Positions 8,338 to 13,936 of a stretch of 13,936 bases of DNA are shown here, piece by piece; positions within the stretch are counted from its first letter, which is position 1; each line of letters begins with the position of its first letter. The notes under the pieces were generated by a model. It saw only the letters and a list, made by a program, of their open reading frames with translations. It was not told the DNA's origin and did not search any database. The translations under genes were made by a program, and so were the position numbers. Source of the stretch: HGM11368 sp051883395 (GTDB lineage: Bacteria > Bacillota > Clostridia > Christensenellales > UBA3700); contig JBJETQ010000039.1 of the NCBI GenBank assembly GCA_051883395.1, forward strand, positions 1 through 13,936. The letters run 5' to 3'.

Positions 8338-9321
8338 ATGGAAACATTGGTTTTAAAGGGAAAAGAAGCGTTGGAAAAGGGAAGCGAACTCATTGCGAAA
8401 GGTGAGGTCGTTGCTTTTCCTACCGAGACGGTGTACGGACTGGGAGCAAATGCTTTTGACGCACAGGCTGTAAACAAAATTTTTGTAGCCAAGGGCAGAC
8501 CGGGCGACAATCCTTTGATAGTACACGTGGCCGACAAAAACGATATTACGGAGCTTGTTGAATACGTAAGTCCTTATGCACAAGCGATTATAGATAACTT
8601 TATGCCGGGACCTATTACTGTAATCATGCCGGCTTCTGACAAGGTGCCGCACAACGTAAGCGCAGGTCTGTCTACCGTAGGTATAAGAATGCCTGTTCAT
8701 CAGGTGGCCAGAGATTTTATAAGAGCGTGCGGTTGTCCTATTGCGGCTCCGTCAGCCAATACTTCTACCCATATCTCGCCAACCAGCGCAAAACACGTGT
8801 TGGACGATATGAAAGGTAAAATACCGCTTATAATCGACGGGGGCAGCAGCAACGTGGGTATAGAATCAACCATAATTGATACTACCACCGACCTGCCTAC
8901 CATATTGAGACCGGGTGCAATTACTGCACAAGACCTTGCAAAAGTGCTTGGACAAGTTGTCAATTTTACGGGGGAAGTTGTCGTTGCAAAAGCTCCCGGT
9001 ATGAAATATAAACATTATGCTCCTACTTGCGATATGGTGGTAACAGAAGACTTTGACAGGGCAATGCTTGAATATGACGAAAAATCAAAAAATTGTCGAC
9101 CTGTATTGATTTGTTGCAGTTTTTGGAGCAAAAAAGCAGGCGATAGAAAGACGATAGACGTGGGAGACGACGAGCTAGAAGTGGCTCGCAATATCTACGG
9201 CGCTATGCACGAAGCTCAGGAATCGGGAGATTATATCATTTGTCAGGATTTTGGGGATAAAGGTGTAATGATGTCGGTGATGAACAGAGTTAACAAAGCA
9301 AGCGGAGGTAAGAGAATATGA
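8338..9321 (+). CDS. ywlC: L-threonylcarbamoyladenylate synthase (Sua5/YwlC type)
   Basis: The 327-residue cytoplasmic enzyme makes threonylcarbamoyl-AMP from threonine, bicarbonate and ATP, the first step of the t6A37 modification of tRNAs that read ANN codons. The YrdC-like catalytic domain (about 8-205) shows FPTETVYGLG (27-36), the KGRP substrate loop (K52, R54), GIRMP (115-119), PSAN (138-141) and the ESTI segment (176-179). The linker motif APGMKYKHYAP (219-229) leads to a Sua5 C-terminal domain (about 230-327), so this is the two-domain Sua5/YwlC form and not the short YrdC form. ATG 8338 begins one base after the transporter stop and has no close ribosome binding site, so translation is probably coupled. 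The frame also opens at 8326, inside the transporter. The gene overlaps the next by four bases (ATGA), and the order ywlC-ywlE-rpiB is shared with Bacillus. Confidence 0.96.
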   Translation: METLVLKGKEALEKGSELIAKGEVVAFPTETVYGLGANAFDAQAVNKIFVAKGRPGDNPLIVHVADKNDITELVEYVSPYAQAIIDNFMPGPITVIMPASDKVPHNVSAGLSTVGIRMPVHQVARDFIRACGCPIAAPSANTSTHISPTSAKHVLDDMKGKIPLIIDGGSSNVGIESTIIDTTTDLPTILRPGAITAQDLAKVLGQVVNFTGEVVVAKAPGMKYKHYAPTCDMVVTEDFDRAMLEYDEKSKNCRPVLICCSFWSKKAGDRKTIDVGDDELEVARNIYGAMHEAQESGDYIICQDFGDKGVMMSVMNRVNKASGGKRI

Positions 9322-9758
9322 AGATTGTTTTTGTCTGTTCGGGCAATACTTGCAGGTCTCCGCTGGCTCAGGCAATAGCTCAAAAATATATAGAAGACAA
9401 TGATATTGACGTGCAGGTTGACAGCGCAGGACTGGCTTGTCCGTATGGTCAGCAGATGGCTGAACACAGTAAAAAGATAATAGAAGAATTGGGCATATTT
9501 TTTACGCATACATCTCAACCTATAACCACAAAGATGGTAGAACAGACCGATTATTTTGTAACTATGGAAAGATGGCAAAAAAACGCTCTGACGCCTGTTT
9601 GCAAAGACAAAGTGTTTTGTTTTGCCGATTTTTGCGGCGACGATGTAGACGACCCGTACGGCGGTTCATTGCAGGTGTACAGAATGACGGCAGACAAAAT
9701 ATCCAAAGCCATTCCTGTCATTGTCGATACGCTTGTCGGCAGAGCAGATAAGGGTTGA
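9318..9758 (+). CDS. ywlE: Low-molecular-weight phosphatase, probably protein-arginine phosphatase (YwlE type)
   Basis: The 146-residue cytoplasmic phosphatase has the signature C7-S-G-N-T-C-R13-S-P at the N-terminus, with Cys7 as nucleophile, and the general acid in DDPYG (Asp112). The residue after Asn10 is Thr11. In Bacillus YwlE a threonine at this place favours phospho-arginine, while tyrosine-specific relatives have isoleucine; this and the ywlC-ywlE-rpiB order support a protein-arginine phosphatase over a tyrosine phosphatase. In Bacillus the partner kinase is McsB, which marks proteins for ClpCP; no mcsB gene lies in this window. The start ATG 9318 overlaps the previous stop and has GGAGG (9304-9308) nine bases upstream. 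Length is normal for the family. Confidence 0.93.
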   Translation: MKIVFVCSGNTCRSPLAQAIAQKYIEDNDIDVQVDSAGLACPYGQQMAEHSKKIIEELGIFFTHTSQPITTKMVEQTDYFVTMERWQKNALTPVCKDKVFCFADFCGDDVDDPYGGSLQVYRMTADKISKAIPVIVDTLVGRADKG

Positions 9759-9818
9759 AATAGTATACGATAAATGATAAACATAGATAAAATATTATAA
9801 TAATATACGGAGGAAAAT

Positions 9819-10265
9819 ATGAAAATTGCAATAGGTTGCGACCACGGCGGAGTTGTGTTGAAACCCGCAATCGTAGACATGTTGAAATCAAGGGGAATTG
9901 AAGTTGTAGACTGCGGTTGCAACGGCGAATCTGTCGATTATCCCGATTATGCGTTGAAAGTGGCAGAATTGGTGTCATGCGCAGAAGCCGACAAAGGTAT
10001 TTTGTTGTGCGGTACGGGTATAGGAATTTCGATAGCAGCCAACAAGGTCAAAGGTATAAGAGCGGCAGTTTGCCACGACGAGTTTACCGCCCAGATGTGT
10101 GCCGAGCATAACAACGCCAACATAATTGCTATGGGTGGCAGAGTAATAAGCGTCGAAAAAGCTGTAAAAATGGTAGAAATCTGGCTTGATACGCCTTTTG
10201 GTGGCGGCAGACATGCCAACAGAGTAGACAAAATTACCGCAATAGAGAATAAATATTTTAAATAA
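9819..10265 (+). CDS. rpiB: Ribose-5-phosphate isomerase B
   Basis: The 148-residue enzyme interconverts ribose 5-phosphate and ribulose 5-phosphate in the non-oxidative pentose phosphate pathway; some relatives act on allose or galactose phosphates. Visible landmarks are CDHGG (Asp8, His9), the LLCGTGIG loop with the catalytic Cys64, VCHDEFTA, the AEHNNANI segment with His97, and the C-terminal phosphate-binding GGRHANRV (Arg131, Arg135). No residue expected for activity is missing. It has a strong GGAGG (9809-9813) five bases before the ATG. A 60-bp AT-rich gap separates it from ywlE, with no terminator, so it is probably read from the same transcript; I could not define a convincing separate promoter. 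The ywlE-rpiB order is shared with Bacillus. Confidence 0.96.
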   Translation: MKIAIGCDHGGVVLKPAIVDMLKSRGIEVVDCGCNGESVDYPDYALKVAELVSCAEADKGILLCGTGIGISIAANKVKGIRAAVCHDEFTAQMCAEHNNANIIAMGGRVISVEKAVKMVEIWLDTPFGGGRHANRVDKITAIENKYFK

Positions 10266-10309
10266 TTGGCCTTTTGGCAAGTTTGTATCTATTATAAATA
10301 AAAACGGAC

Positions 10310-10329
10310 AACCATCAGCTTTTATGGTT
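10310..10329 (+). terminator. Small hairpin after rpiB, possible weak terminator or leader element
   Basis: AACCAT (10310-10315) pairs with ATGGTT (10324-10329) around an 8-base loop. The bases after it are T-rich but interrupted (ATAAATTCTCC), so it is a poor rho-independent terminator. It could equally belong to the leader of the following lipoprotein gene, just ahead of the long hairpin. Confidence 0.3.
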
Positions 10330-10331
10330 AT

Positions 10332-10380
10332 AAATTCTCCTTTCTTTGCATAGAGTTAGATTGTAAAGAAGGGAGGATTT
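10332..10380 (+). promoter_or_regulatory. 19-bp hairpin covering the ribosome binding site of the downstream lipoprotein gene
   Basis: AAATTCTCCTTTCTTTGCA (10332-10350) can pair over its whole length with TGTAAAGAAGGGAGGATTT (10362-10380), leaving an 11-base loop. In RNA there are 16 Watson-Crick pairs and three G-U pairs and no bulge. The right arm contains the GGGAGG Shine-Dalgarno sequence (10371-10376) six bases before the ATG at 10383, so in the folded form ribosomes could not reach it. This suggests translational control by temperature, a ligand, a small RNA or ribosome access, but the trigger is unknown. The arm is C/T-rich and has no T run at the end, so it is not a terminator for plus-strand transcription. 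Confidence 0.7.
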
Positions 10381-10382
10381 TT

Positions 10383-11090
10383 ATGAATAAAAAAGCACTT
10401 GTGATATTATCGTTTGTCCTTATTATATGCCTATGCTTTGTCGGTTGCGTCGAGCAAAAGAGCAATATCGAAAAGGTGAACGATTTGATTAGTCTCAGAC
10501 AGACGATGTTTCTGGAAGGCGGCAACGAAGATTTCAGAGTAAGCATCAATCAGACCCAACAGGAAGAATTGTTTATTGCCGACGGCAAGGTTGGTAAAAT
10601 TGTCGAAAAGACCGATTTGACAGTCAAGCCAAACAAAGCCGACTTGTTGGATAAATCATATAAATATACCATTGTGGGCGAAAAAGGAACGCTCGAAGGA
10701 GAATTGGTCAAGGACAAATTAGGAGTGTTGTTTGTGGACGATATAGAAGGCATAAGCAATCTCGGAAGAATTTTGCAGGTCAAAATCAGATATGACGAGC
10801 AGGAAGTTACGATAGAACTGGCAGACAAAATGGCTGACTGTATTGATAGCAATACTGCTGTGGAAATAGCATACAATACCTTTAAGGACAAGATTGACGC
10901 AGCATTGGCAAGCGAAGAAGGCTTGTGCAGAGAAGTATATGTTAAGATGGTTTTTGACAAAGAAGGCAACAATAGCGACGTTTATTGGTATGTTTCATTT
11001 ATTGCTTCAAGAAGCGATTATTGGTCTGTTCTTATCAATAGCGCAACGGGAGAAGTAATAAGCAAGAGAGAACATTGTATAGAAAAATAA
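10383..11090 (+). CDS. Putative lipoprotein, unknown function, PepSY-like C-terminus
   Basis: I do not recognise a named gene. The 235-residue product starts MNKKAL and has a hydrophobic segment (5-20) ending in the lipobox FVGC, with Cys22 as the expected lipidated residue, so it should be anchored on the outer face of the membrane. The middle (about 45-145) looks beta-rich, with TIVGEKGTLEGELV and LQVKIRYDEQEVTIEL. The C-terminal part (about 155-232) has a helix followed by DVYWYVSFIASRSDYWSVLI and NSATGEVISKRE, which resembles the PepSY-type strand-turn ending found in secreted inhibitors and lipoproteins. GGGAGG (10371-10376) is six bases before the ATG but lies in a long hairpin. A strong terminator follows 29 bp after the stop. 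I could not fix a promoter: TTGGCA (10274-10279) has no well-spaced -10. Confidence 0.85.
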   Translation: MNKKALVILSFVLIICLCFVGCVEQKSNIEKVNDLISLRQTMFLEGGNEDFRVSINQTQQEELFIADGKVGKIVEKTDLTVKPNKADLLDKSYKYTIVGEKGTLEGELVKDKLGVLFVDDIEGISNLGRILQVKIRYDEQEVTIELADKMADCIDSNTAVEIAYNTFKDKIDAALASEEGLCREVYVKMVFDKEGNNSDVYWYVSFIASRSDYWSVLINSATGEVISKREHCIEK

Positions 11091-11119
11091 ACCAATAGCA
11101 ATTAATACTAGCAACCAAT

Positions 11120-11147
11120 AAAAAAGACTGCCCAAGCAGTCTTTTTT
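11120..11147. terminator. Bidirectional terminator between the lipoprotein and the GH3 gene
   Basis: AAAAAAGACTGC (11120-11131) pairs perfectly with GCAGTCTTTTTT (11136-11147) around the loop CCAA. The A and T flanks make it work on both strands. It stands between two convergent stop codons (11090 and 11152). Confidence 0.93.
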
Positions 11148-11151
11148 ATAT

Positions 11152-13719
11152 TTATTTATTATCATTTTTATTATCATTTTCTTCTTTTTCTTTGGCGGCT
11201 AGCTTCTCTTCTTTTTGCGCTTGTTTGTCGGCTTTTTTCTGTTCCTTTTTTGCAAGGCGCAGTTGTCTGGCAACTTCACGGCGCTCTGCCATACTGCGAG
11301 AAAGATTTTGCAGAGATTTTATCAATCCTATAAATAACTTGCCCAAAGCTTTAAAGCGATGTTTGTTTGCCCACAATACCATACCGTCAAGGAAATCGAA
11401 AGAGAGCAGACCGCTGGTAACGCCGCCCAGTCCTCTGATAGGAAATTCCGTCATTCCTTGTCTGAGCATTATCATAGTAGTTTCGTCTGCGTCAGGAACC
11501 TGACTTCTTATTACGCTTGGAGCCACAGCCATAAAAATCTTACCTATGATACAGCATTGTAGTTCTCCGACGGTGGTATTGCTGTCAAATTCGCCACGTT
11601 TTTTTGGCAGGTTAGATTCTATGCTGCCGCCGTGCAGAGCAAGGAATTGTTGTCCGTCTATCTCGGTTACATTGGACAAATCGTAATATACAGGGCAGAT
11701 AGATTTGTAGTCTACGACAGGTTGGCTTTGTTTACCAAAAGCCATCTCGACAGTCTTGCTAAGCAATATATTCTGGCTGCTGGAACCAACCATAATGGTA
11801 TAGCTACCGTCGGAAGCATACCAGCTGTTGGTCATAGTGTTGTAAAAAGCAAAACTTCTTTCGTTCAATTGATAAGTAACTCTTTTGCTTTCTCCCGCTT
11901 TGAGATAAGTTTTGTTGAAACCTTTGAGTTCCTTATCGGCTTTGAATACGACAGGAGTTTCGTCTTTGACGTAAATCTGGCTGACTTCGGCTCCGTCCTT
12001 ATCGCCCGTATTGGTTATAGTATAAGATACGTTGTATCCGTCAACTTCAAGGTCGCTGTATTGGAATGTGGTATAAGACAAACCATAGCCGAAAGGAAAT
12101 CTAACAGCTTTTTTGGCTGCGTCATAATATCTGTATCCTACAAACAAACCTTCTCTGTATTCTACCGCCTTAGGTCCCATAGGGAAGTATTGCGAGCCTA
12201 TGTAATCTTCCAGAGCAATAGGGTAGGTTTCTGCCAGTTTACCGCTTGGATTGACTTTGCCTGTAATCACGTTGAAGATTGCTTCGCCGCCTGCTTCACC
12301 AGGCAAATATGCGTTGACAAGGCACTTTACGTCGTCTATCCAAGGCATCTCTACAGGAGAGCCACCCAGCAAAACAACTACTGTGTCAGGGTTGACGCTG
12401 CAAACTTGTTGCAACAGTTCGACGTGCGACTTAGGAATACGCAGATGGTGTCTGTCATAGCCTTCCGACTCGTAGTCGTCTGTCAGGCCGATAAACATAA
12501 CGGTCTTTTTGCCTTGCTTGGCAAGATTAACCGCTTCTTCAAACAATTCGTCGTTGCGTTCGTTGCCCTTAGGATTGTAACCTTGCGCATATTGATACTT
12601 TATGCCGAGTTTGTCGAGATTGTCGACAAAACTAACAAGGTCGTAAGGGTTGATACGGGAGCTTCCGCTACCTTGATAACGGAATTCTTTTGCAAGATTG
12701 CCAATTACGACAATGTCGTCGCTGTTCTTCCAAGGCAATACGTTGTTTTCGTTTTTGAGAAGAATAATCGATTCTTCGGCAATTTTTCTTGCCACTTCGT
12801 GAGCTTTACCATAGTCGGCTTCGTGGTCTTTGACAGCGTTTTCTTGCGCTTTGAAAACAAATTCCAACAGTCTGTATACGACTTTGTCCAAAGCTTCTTC
12901 TTTGAGCGTACCGTTTTTGACGGCATTGACTATACGACGGTCGTTTTCGCCGCCGCTGCTAGGCATCTCCAAATCCATTCCCGCTTCAATGCCTGCAACA
13001 CGGTCGTTGACAGCGTTCCAGTCAGAAACGACGATGCCGTCAAAACCCCATTCATCACGCAATATATCTGTGAGCAGACGCTTGTTGTCGGAACAATAAA
13101 CGCCGTTGACACGGTTGTATGCACACATTACTGTCCAAGGTTTTGCCTTGACAGCTTCTTCAAAAGGAGCGAGATAAATCTCTCTCAACGTACGCTCGTC
13201 GACGTAGGACGAGATAGTCATACGCAATCTTTCCTGATTGTTGGCGCAGAAGTGTTTGAGCGAAGTGCCGACGTTGTTGTCCTGCACGCCTTCTATGTAT
13301 TTTCTCGTAAATTTACCTGCGAGATAAGGGTCTTCGGAAAGGTACTCAAAGTTACGTCCGCAGAGCGGAGAACGCTTGATATTTGTTCCGGGGCCGAGAA
13401 TTACGCTTATTTCCTGGTCCTTGCATTGATCGGCAAGGCACTCTCCCATCTCGTATGCCAGCTTAGGATTCCAGGTACTTGCAAGGTTGACGGCAGGTGG
13501 AAAAGCCGTGGCAGGATAGGACAATTTCATTGCAAGAGATTCGTCTTCGTTGTTCTCTTTACGCAACCCGTGAGGTCCGTCGGAAACCATTGTCGAAGGC
13601 ACTCCCAATTCCGCAATAGGCTTGGTCGTCCAGAAGTCTTTTCCTGAACACAGACCTGCCTTTTGTTCGAGAGTCATCTTGCTTATTATATCATTTATCT
13701 TATTTTTCAATTCTTCCAT
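11152..13719 (-). CDS. Glycoside hydrolase family 3 beta-glucosidase, cytoplasmic, with Lys-rich tail
   Basis: The 855-residue enzyme should remove terminal beta-linked sugars, most likely glucose or xylose, from short oligosaccharides. The GH3 N-terminal barrel has VSDGPHGLR (45-53), GRNFEYLSEDP (121-131), KHFCANNQE (155-163) and the nucleophile Asp233 in VVSDW. The second domain (about 310-545) carries the acid/base candidate Glu419 in ESEGYDR. A fibronectin III-like domain follows (about 560-650). Residues about 665-805 form the extra C-terminal region common in clostridial GH3 enzymes, and the last 45 residues are almost all charged, with a coiled-coil look. No signal peptide is present, so it acts on imported substrate. 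The frame opens at a TTG (13725), but GGAG (13728-13731) is only two bases from it and eight from ATG 13719, so the ATG is chosen. It has its own promoter and the terminator at 11120-11147. Confidence 0.95.
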   Translation of the reverse strand: MEELKNKINDIISKMTLEQKAGLCSGKDFWTTKPIAELGVPSTMVSDGPHGLRKENNEDESLAMKLSYPATAFPPAVNLASTWNPKLAYEMGECLADQCKDQEISVILGPGTNIKRSPLCGRNFEYLSEDPYLAGKFTRKYIEGVQDNNVGTSLKHFCANNQERLRMTISSYVDERTLREIYLAPFEEAVKAKPWTVMCAYNRVNGVYCSDNKRLLTDILRDEWGFDGIVVSDWNAVNDRVAGIEAGMDLEMPSSGGENDRRIVNAVKNGTLKEEALDKVVYRLLEFVFKAQENAVKDHEADYGKAHEVARKIAEESIILLKNENNVLPWKNSDDIVVIGNLAKEFRYQGSGSSRINPYDLVSFVDNLDKLGIKYQYAQGYNPKGNERNDELFEEAVNLAKQGKKTVMFIGLTDDYESEGYDRHHLRIPKSHVELLQQVCSVNPDTVVVLLGGSPVEMPWIDDVKCLVNAYLPGEAGGEAIFNVITGKVNPSGKLAETYPIALEDYIGSQYFPMGPKAVEYREGLFVGYRYYDAAKKAVRFPFGYGLSYTTFQYSDLEVDGYNVSYTITNTGDKDGAEVSQIYVKDETPVVFKADKELKGFNKTYLKAGESKRVTYQLNERSFAFYNTMTNSWYASDGSYTIMVGSSSQNILLSKTVEMAFGKQSQPVVDYKSICPVYYDLSNVTEIDGQQFLALHGGSIESNLPKKRGEFDSNTTVGELQCCIIGKIFMAVAPSVIRSQVPDADETTMIMLRQGMTEFPIRGLGGVTSGLLSFDFLDGMVLWANKHRFKALGKLFIGLIKSLQNLSRSMAERREVARQLRLAKKEQKKADKQAQKEEKLAAKEKEENDNKNDNK

Positions 13720-13767
13720 AATCAAAACTCCGATGTACTATATGTCGTTTAATGTATATTTTATATT

Positions 13768-13796
13768 ATGATAGCACATATATATTTTTTTTTCAA
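13768..13796 (-). promoter_or_regulatory. Extended -10 promoter for the GH3 gene
   Basis: On the minus strand TTGAAA (13791-13796) is a 5 of 6 match to the -35 box, followed after 17 bases by TATCAT (13768-13773) with TGC directly before it, an extended -10. The leader to the ATG would be about 40 bases. The spacer contains an A/T run. Confidence 0.68.
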
Positions 13797-13871
13797 TCTC
13801 TTTTTTATAATAAACTATATGGGTTAAAAAAACAAAATTGTCAGGTTGTGCAAAAAGGCGCATTTTGGGCG

Positions 13872-13885
13872 TGCAATCGTTTGAC
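13872..13885. promoter_or_regulatory. LacI/CcpA-type operator-like sequence
   Basis: TGCAATCGTTTGAC fits the LacI-family pattern TGNAANCGNTTNCA at eight of ten defined bases, including the central CG (13878-13879). The last two bases are AC in place of CA. It overlaps the -35 box of the plus-strand promoter at 13881-13886, where a bound repressor would block transcription. It lies about 76 bp upstream of the GH3 -35 box, so it may act mainly on the divergent gene. Confidence 0.4.
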
Positions 13886-13909
13886 TTATTTTTTTTATTT
13901 GGATAAAAT
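13881..13909 (+). promoter_or_regulatory. Promoter for a divergent gene beyond the right edge
   Basis: TTGACT (13881-13886, 5 of 6) and TAAAAT (13904-13909, 5 of 6) are spaced by 17 bases. A ribosome binding site AAAGGAG (13922-13928) follows, so a plus-strand gene should begin at or just past the window end. Its product is not visible. A sugar transporter or regulator would fit beside a GH3 gene, but that is a guess. Confidence 0.72.
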
Positions 13910-13936
13910 TAGAAAAAGTGCAAAGGAGAATTTTTT

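Noticed and set aside
9755..9801. Possible separate promoter for rpiB (TATAAT at 9796-9801)
   Set aside because: The hexamer is perfect, but no acceptable -35 box lies 16-18 bases upstream, and the transcription start would fall on the ribosome binding site. The region is very AT-rich, so a chance match is likely.
10274..10298. Possible promoter for the second lipoprotein (TTGGCA and TATAAA)
   Set aside because: The boxes are only 13 bases apart, too close for sigma-A. The alternative -10 at proper spacing (AATAAA) is weak, so no promoter was called.
11632..13647. A 671-codon open frame on the plus strand opposite the GH3 gene
   Set aside because: It lies wholly antisense to an intact enzyme with all catalytic motifs, is rich in Phe, Val, Arg and Cys as expected from reversed codons, and shows no domain pattern. 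Its length comes from the rarity of certain codons in the GH3 gene. A conserved antisense protein would need evidence from other species.

Overview
The window looks like part of the chromosome of a low-G+C Firmicute, most likely a member of the Clostridia and probably an uncultured gut or anaerobic lineage assembled from metagenomic data. The reasons are the 23S and 5S rRNA sequence, AT-rich intergenic DNA with strong GGAGG-type ribosome binding sites and extended -10 promoters, an OmpR/PhoR-type two-component pair, a ywlC-ywlE-rpiB gene order shared with Bacillus, two lipoproteins with Gram-positive-style signal peptides, and a cytoplasmic GH3 beta-glucosidase. The exact 100-N run is a scaffold gap placeholder. 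Genus cannot be told from this window.

Layout. Positions 1-1521 are the 3' half of a 23S rRNA gene, followed by a short spacer without tRNA, a complete 5S rRNA and a rho-independent terminator. After about 260 bp with nothing recognisable comes a lipoprotein alpha/beta hydrolase (2075-2950) with its own promoter. An OmpR/PhoB-type response regulator and a PhoR-like PAS-containing sensor kinase follow, overlapping by 11 bp and with their own extended -10 promoter. A bidirectional terminator separates them from a convergent gene (5598-7445, minus strand). That gene encodes a single-pass membrane protein with an acidic linker, a 13-residue tandem repeat (interrupted by the assembly gap) and a C-terminal YegP/DUF1508-like region. 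Diverging from it is a housekeeping cluster on the plus strand: ZIP-family metal transporter, L-threonylcarbamoyladenylate synthase (ywlC/tsaC type), a low-molecular-weight phosphatase of the YwlE protein-arginine-phosphatase type, and ribose-5-phosphate isomerase B. A second small lipoprotein (10383-11090) has its ribosome binding site buried in a long hairpin. A second bidirectional terminator separates it from a convergent GH3 beta-glucosidase (11152-13719, minus strand). A promoter and ribosome binding site for a further plus-strand gene lie at the right edge.

How the genes work together. The ZIP, ywlC and ywlE genes are tightly packed (1-bp spacing, then a 4-bp overlap) and should be co-transcribed. 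Two palindromes sharing the core TGTTGACA flank the start of that transcript and are good operator candidates. The two-component pair is a self-contained signalling unit with no target identifiable here. The GH3 enzyme has no signal peptide, so it should act on imported oligosaccharides; a LacI-type operator-like sequence lies on the divergent promoter beside it. No mobile element, CRISPR array, tRNA or phage gene was seen. The most unusual items are the 19-bp hairpin that covers the ribosome binding site of the second lipoprotein, the paired palindromes at the ZIP promoter, and the repeat-bearing membrane protein.
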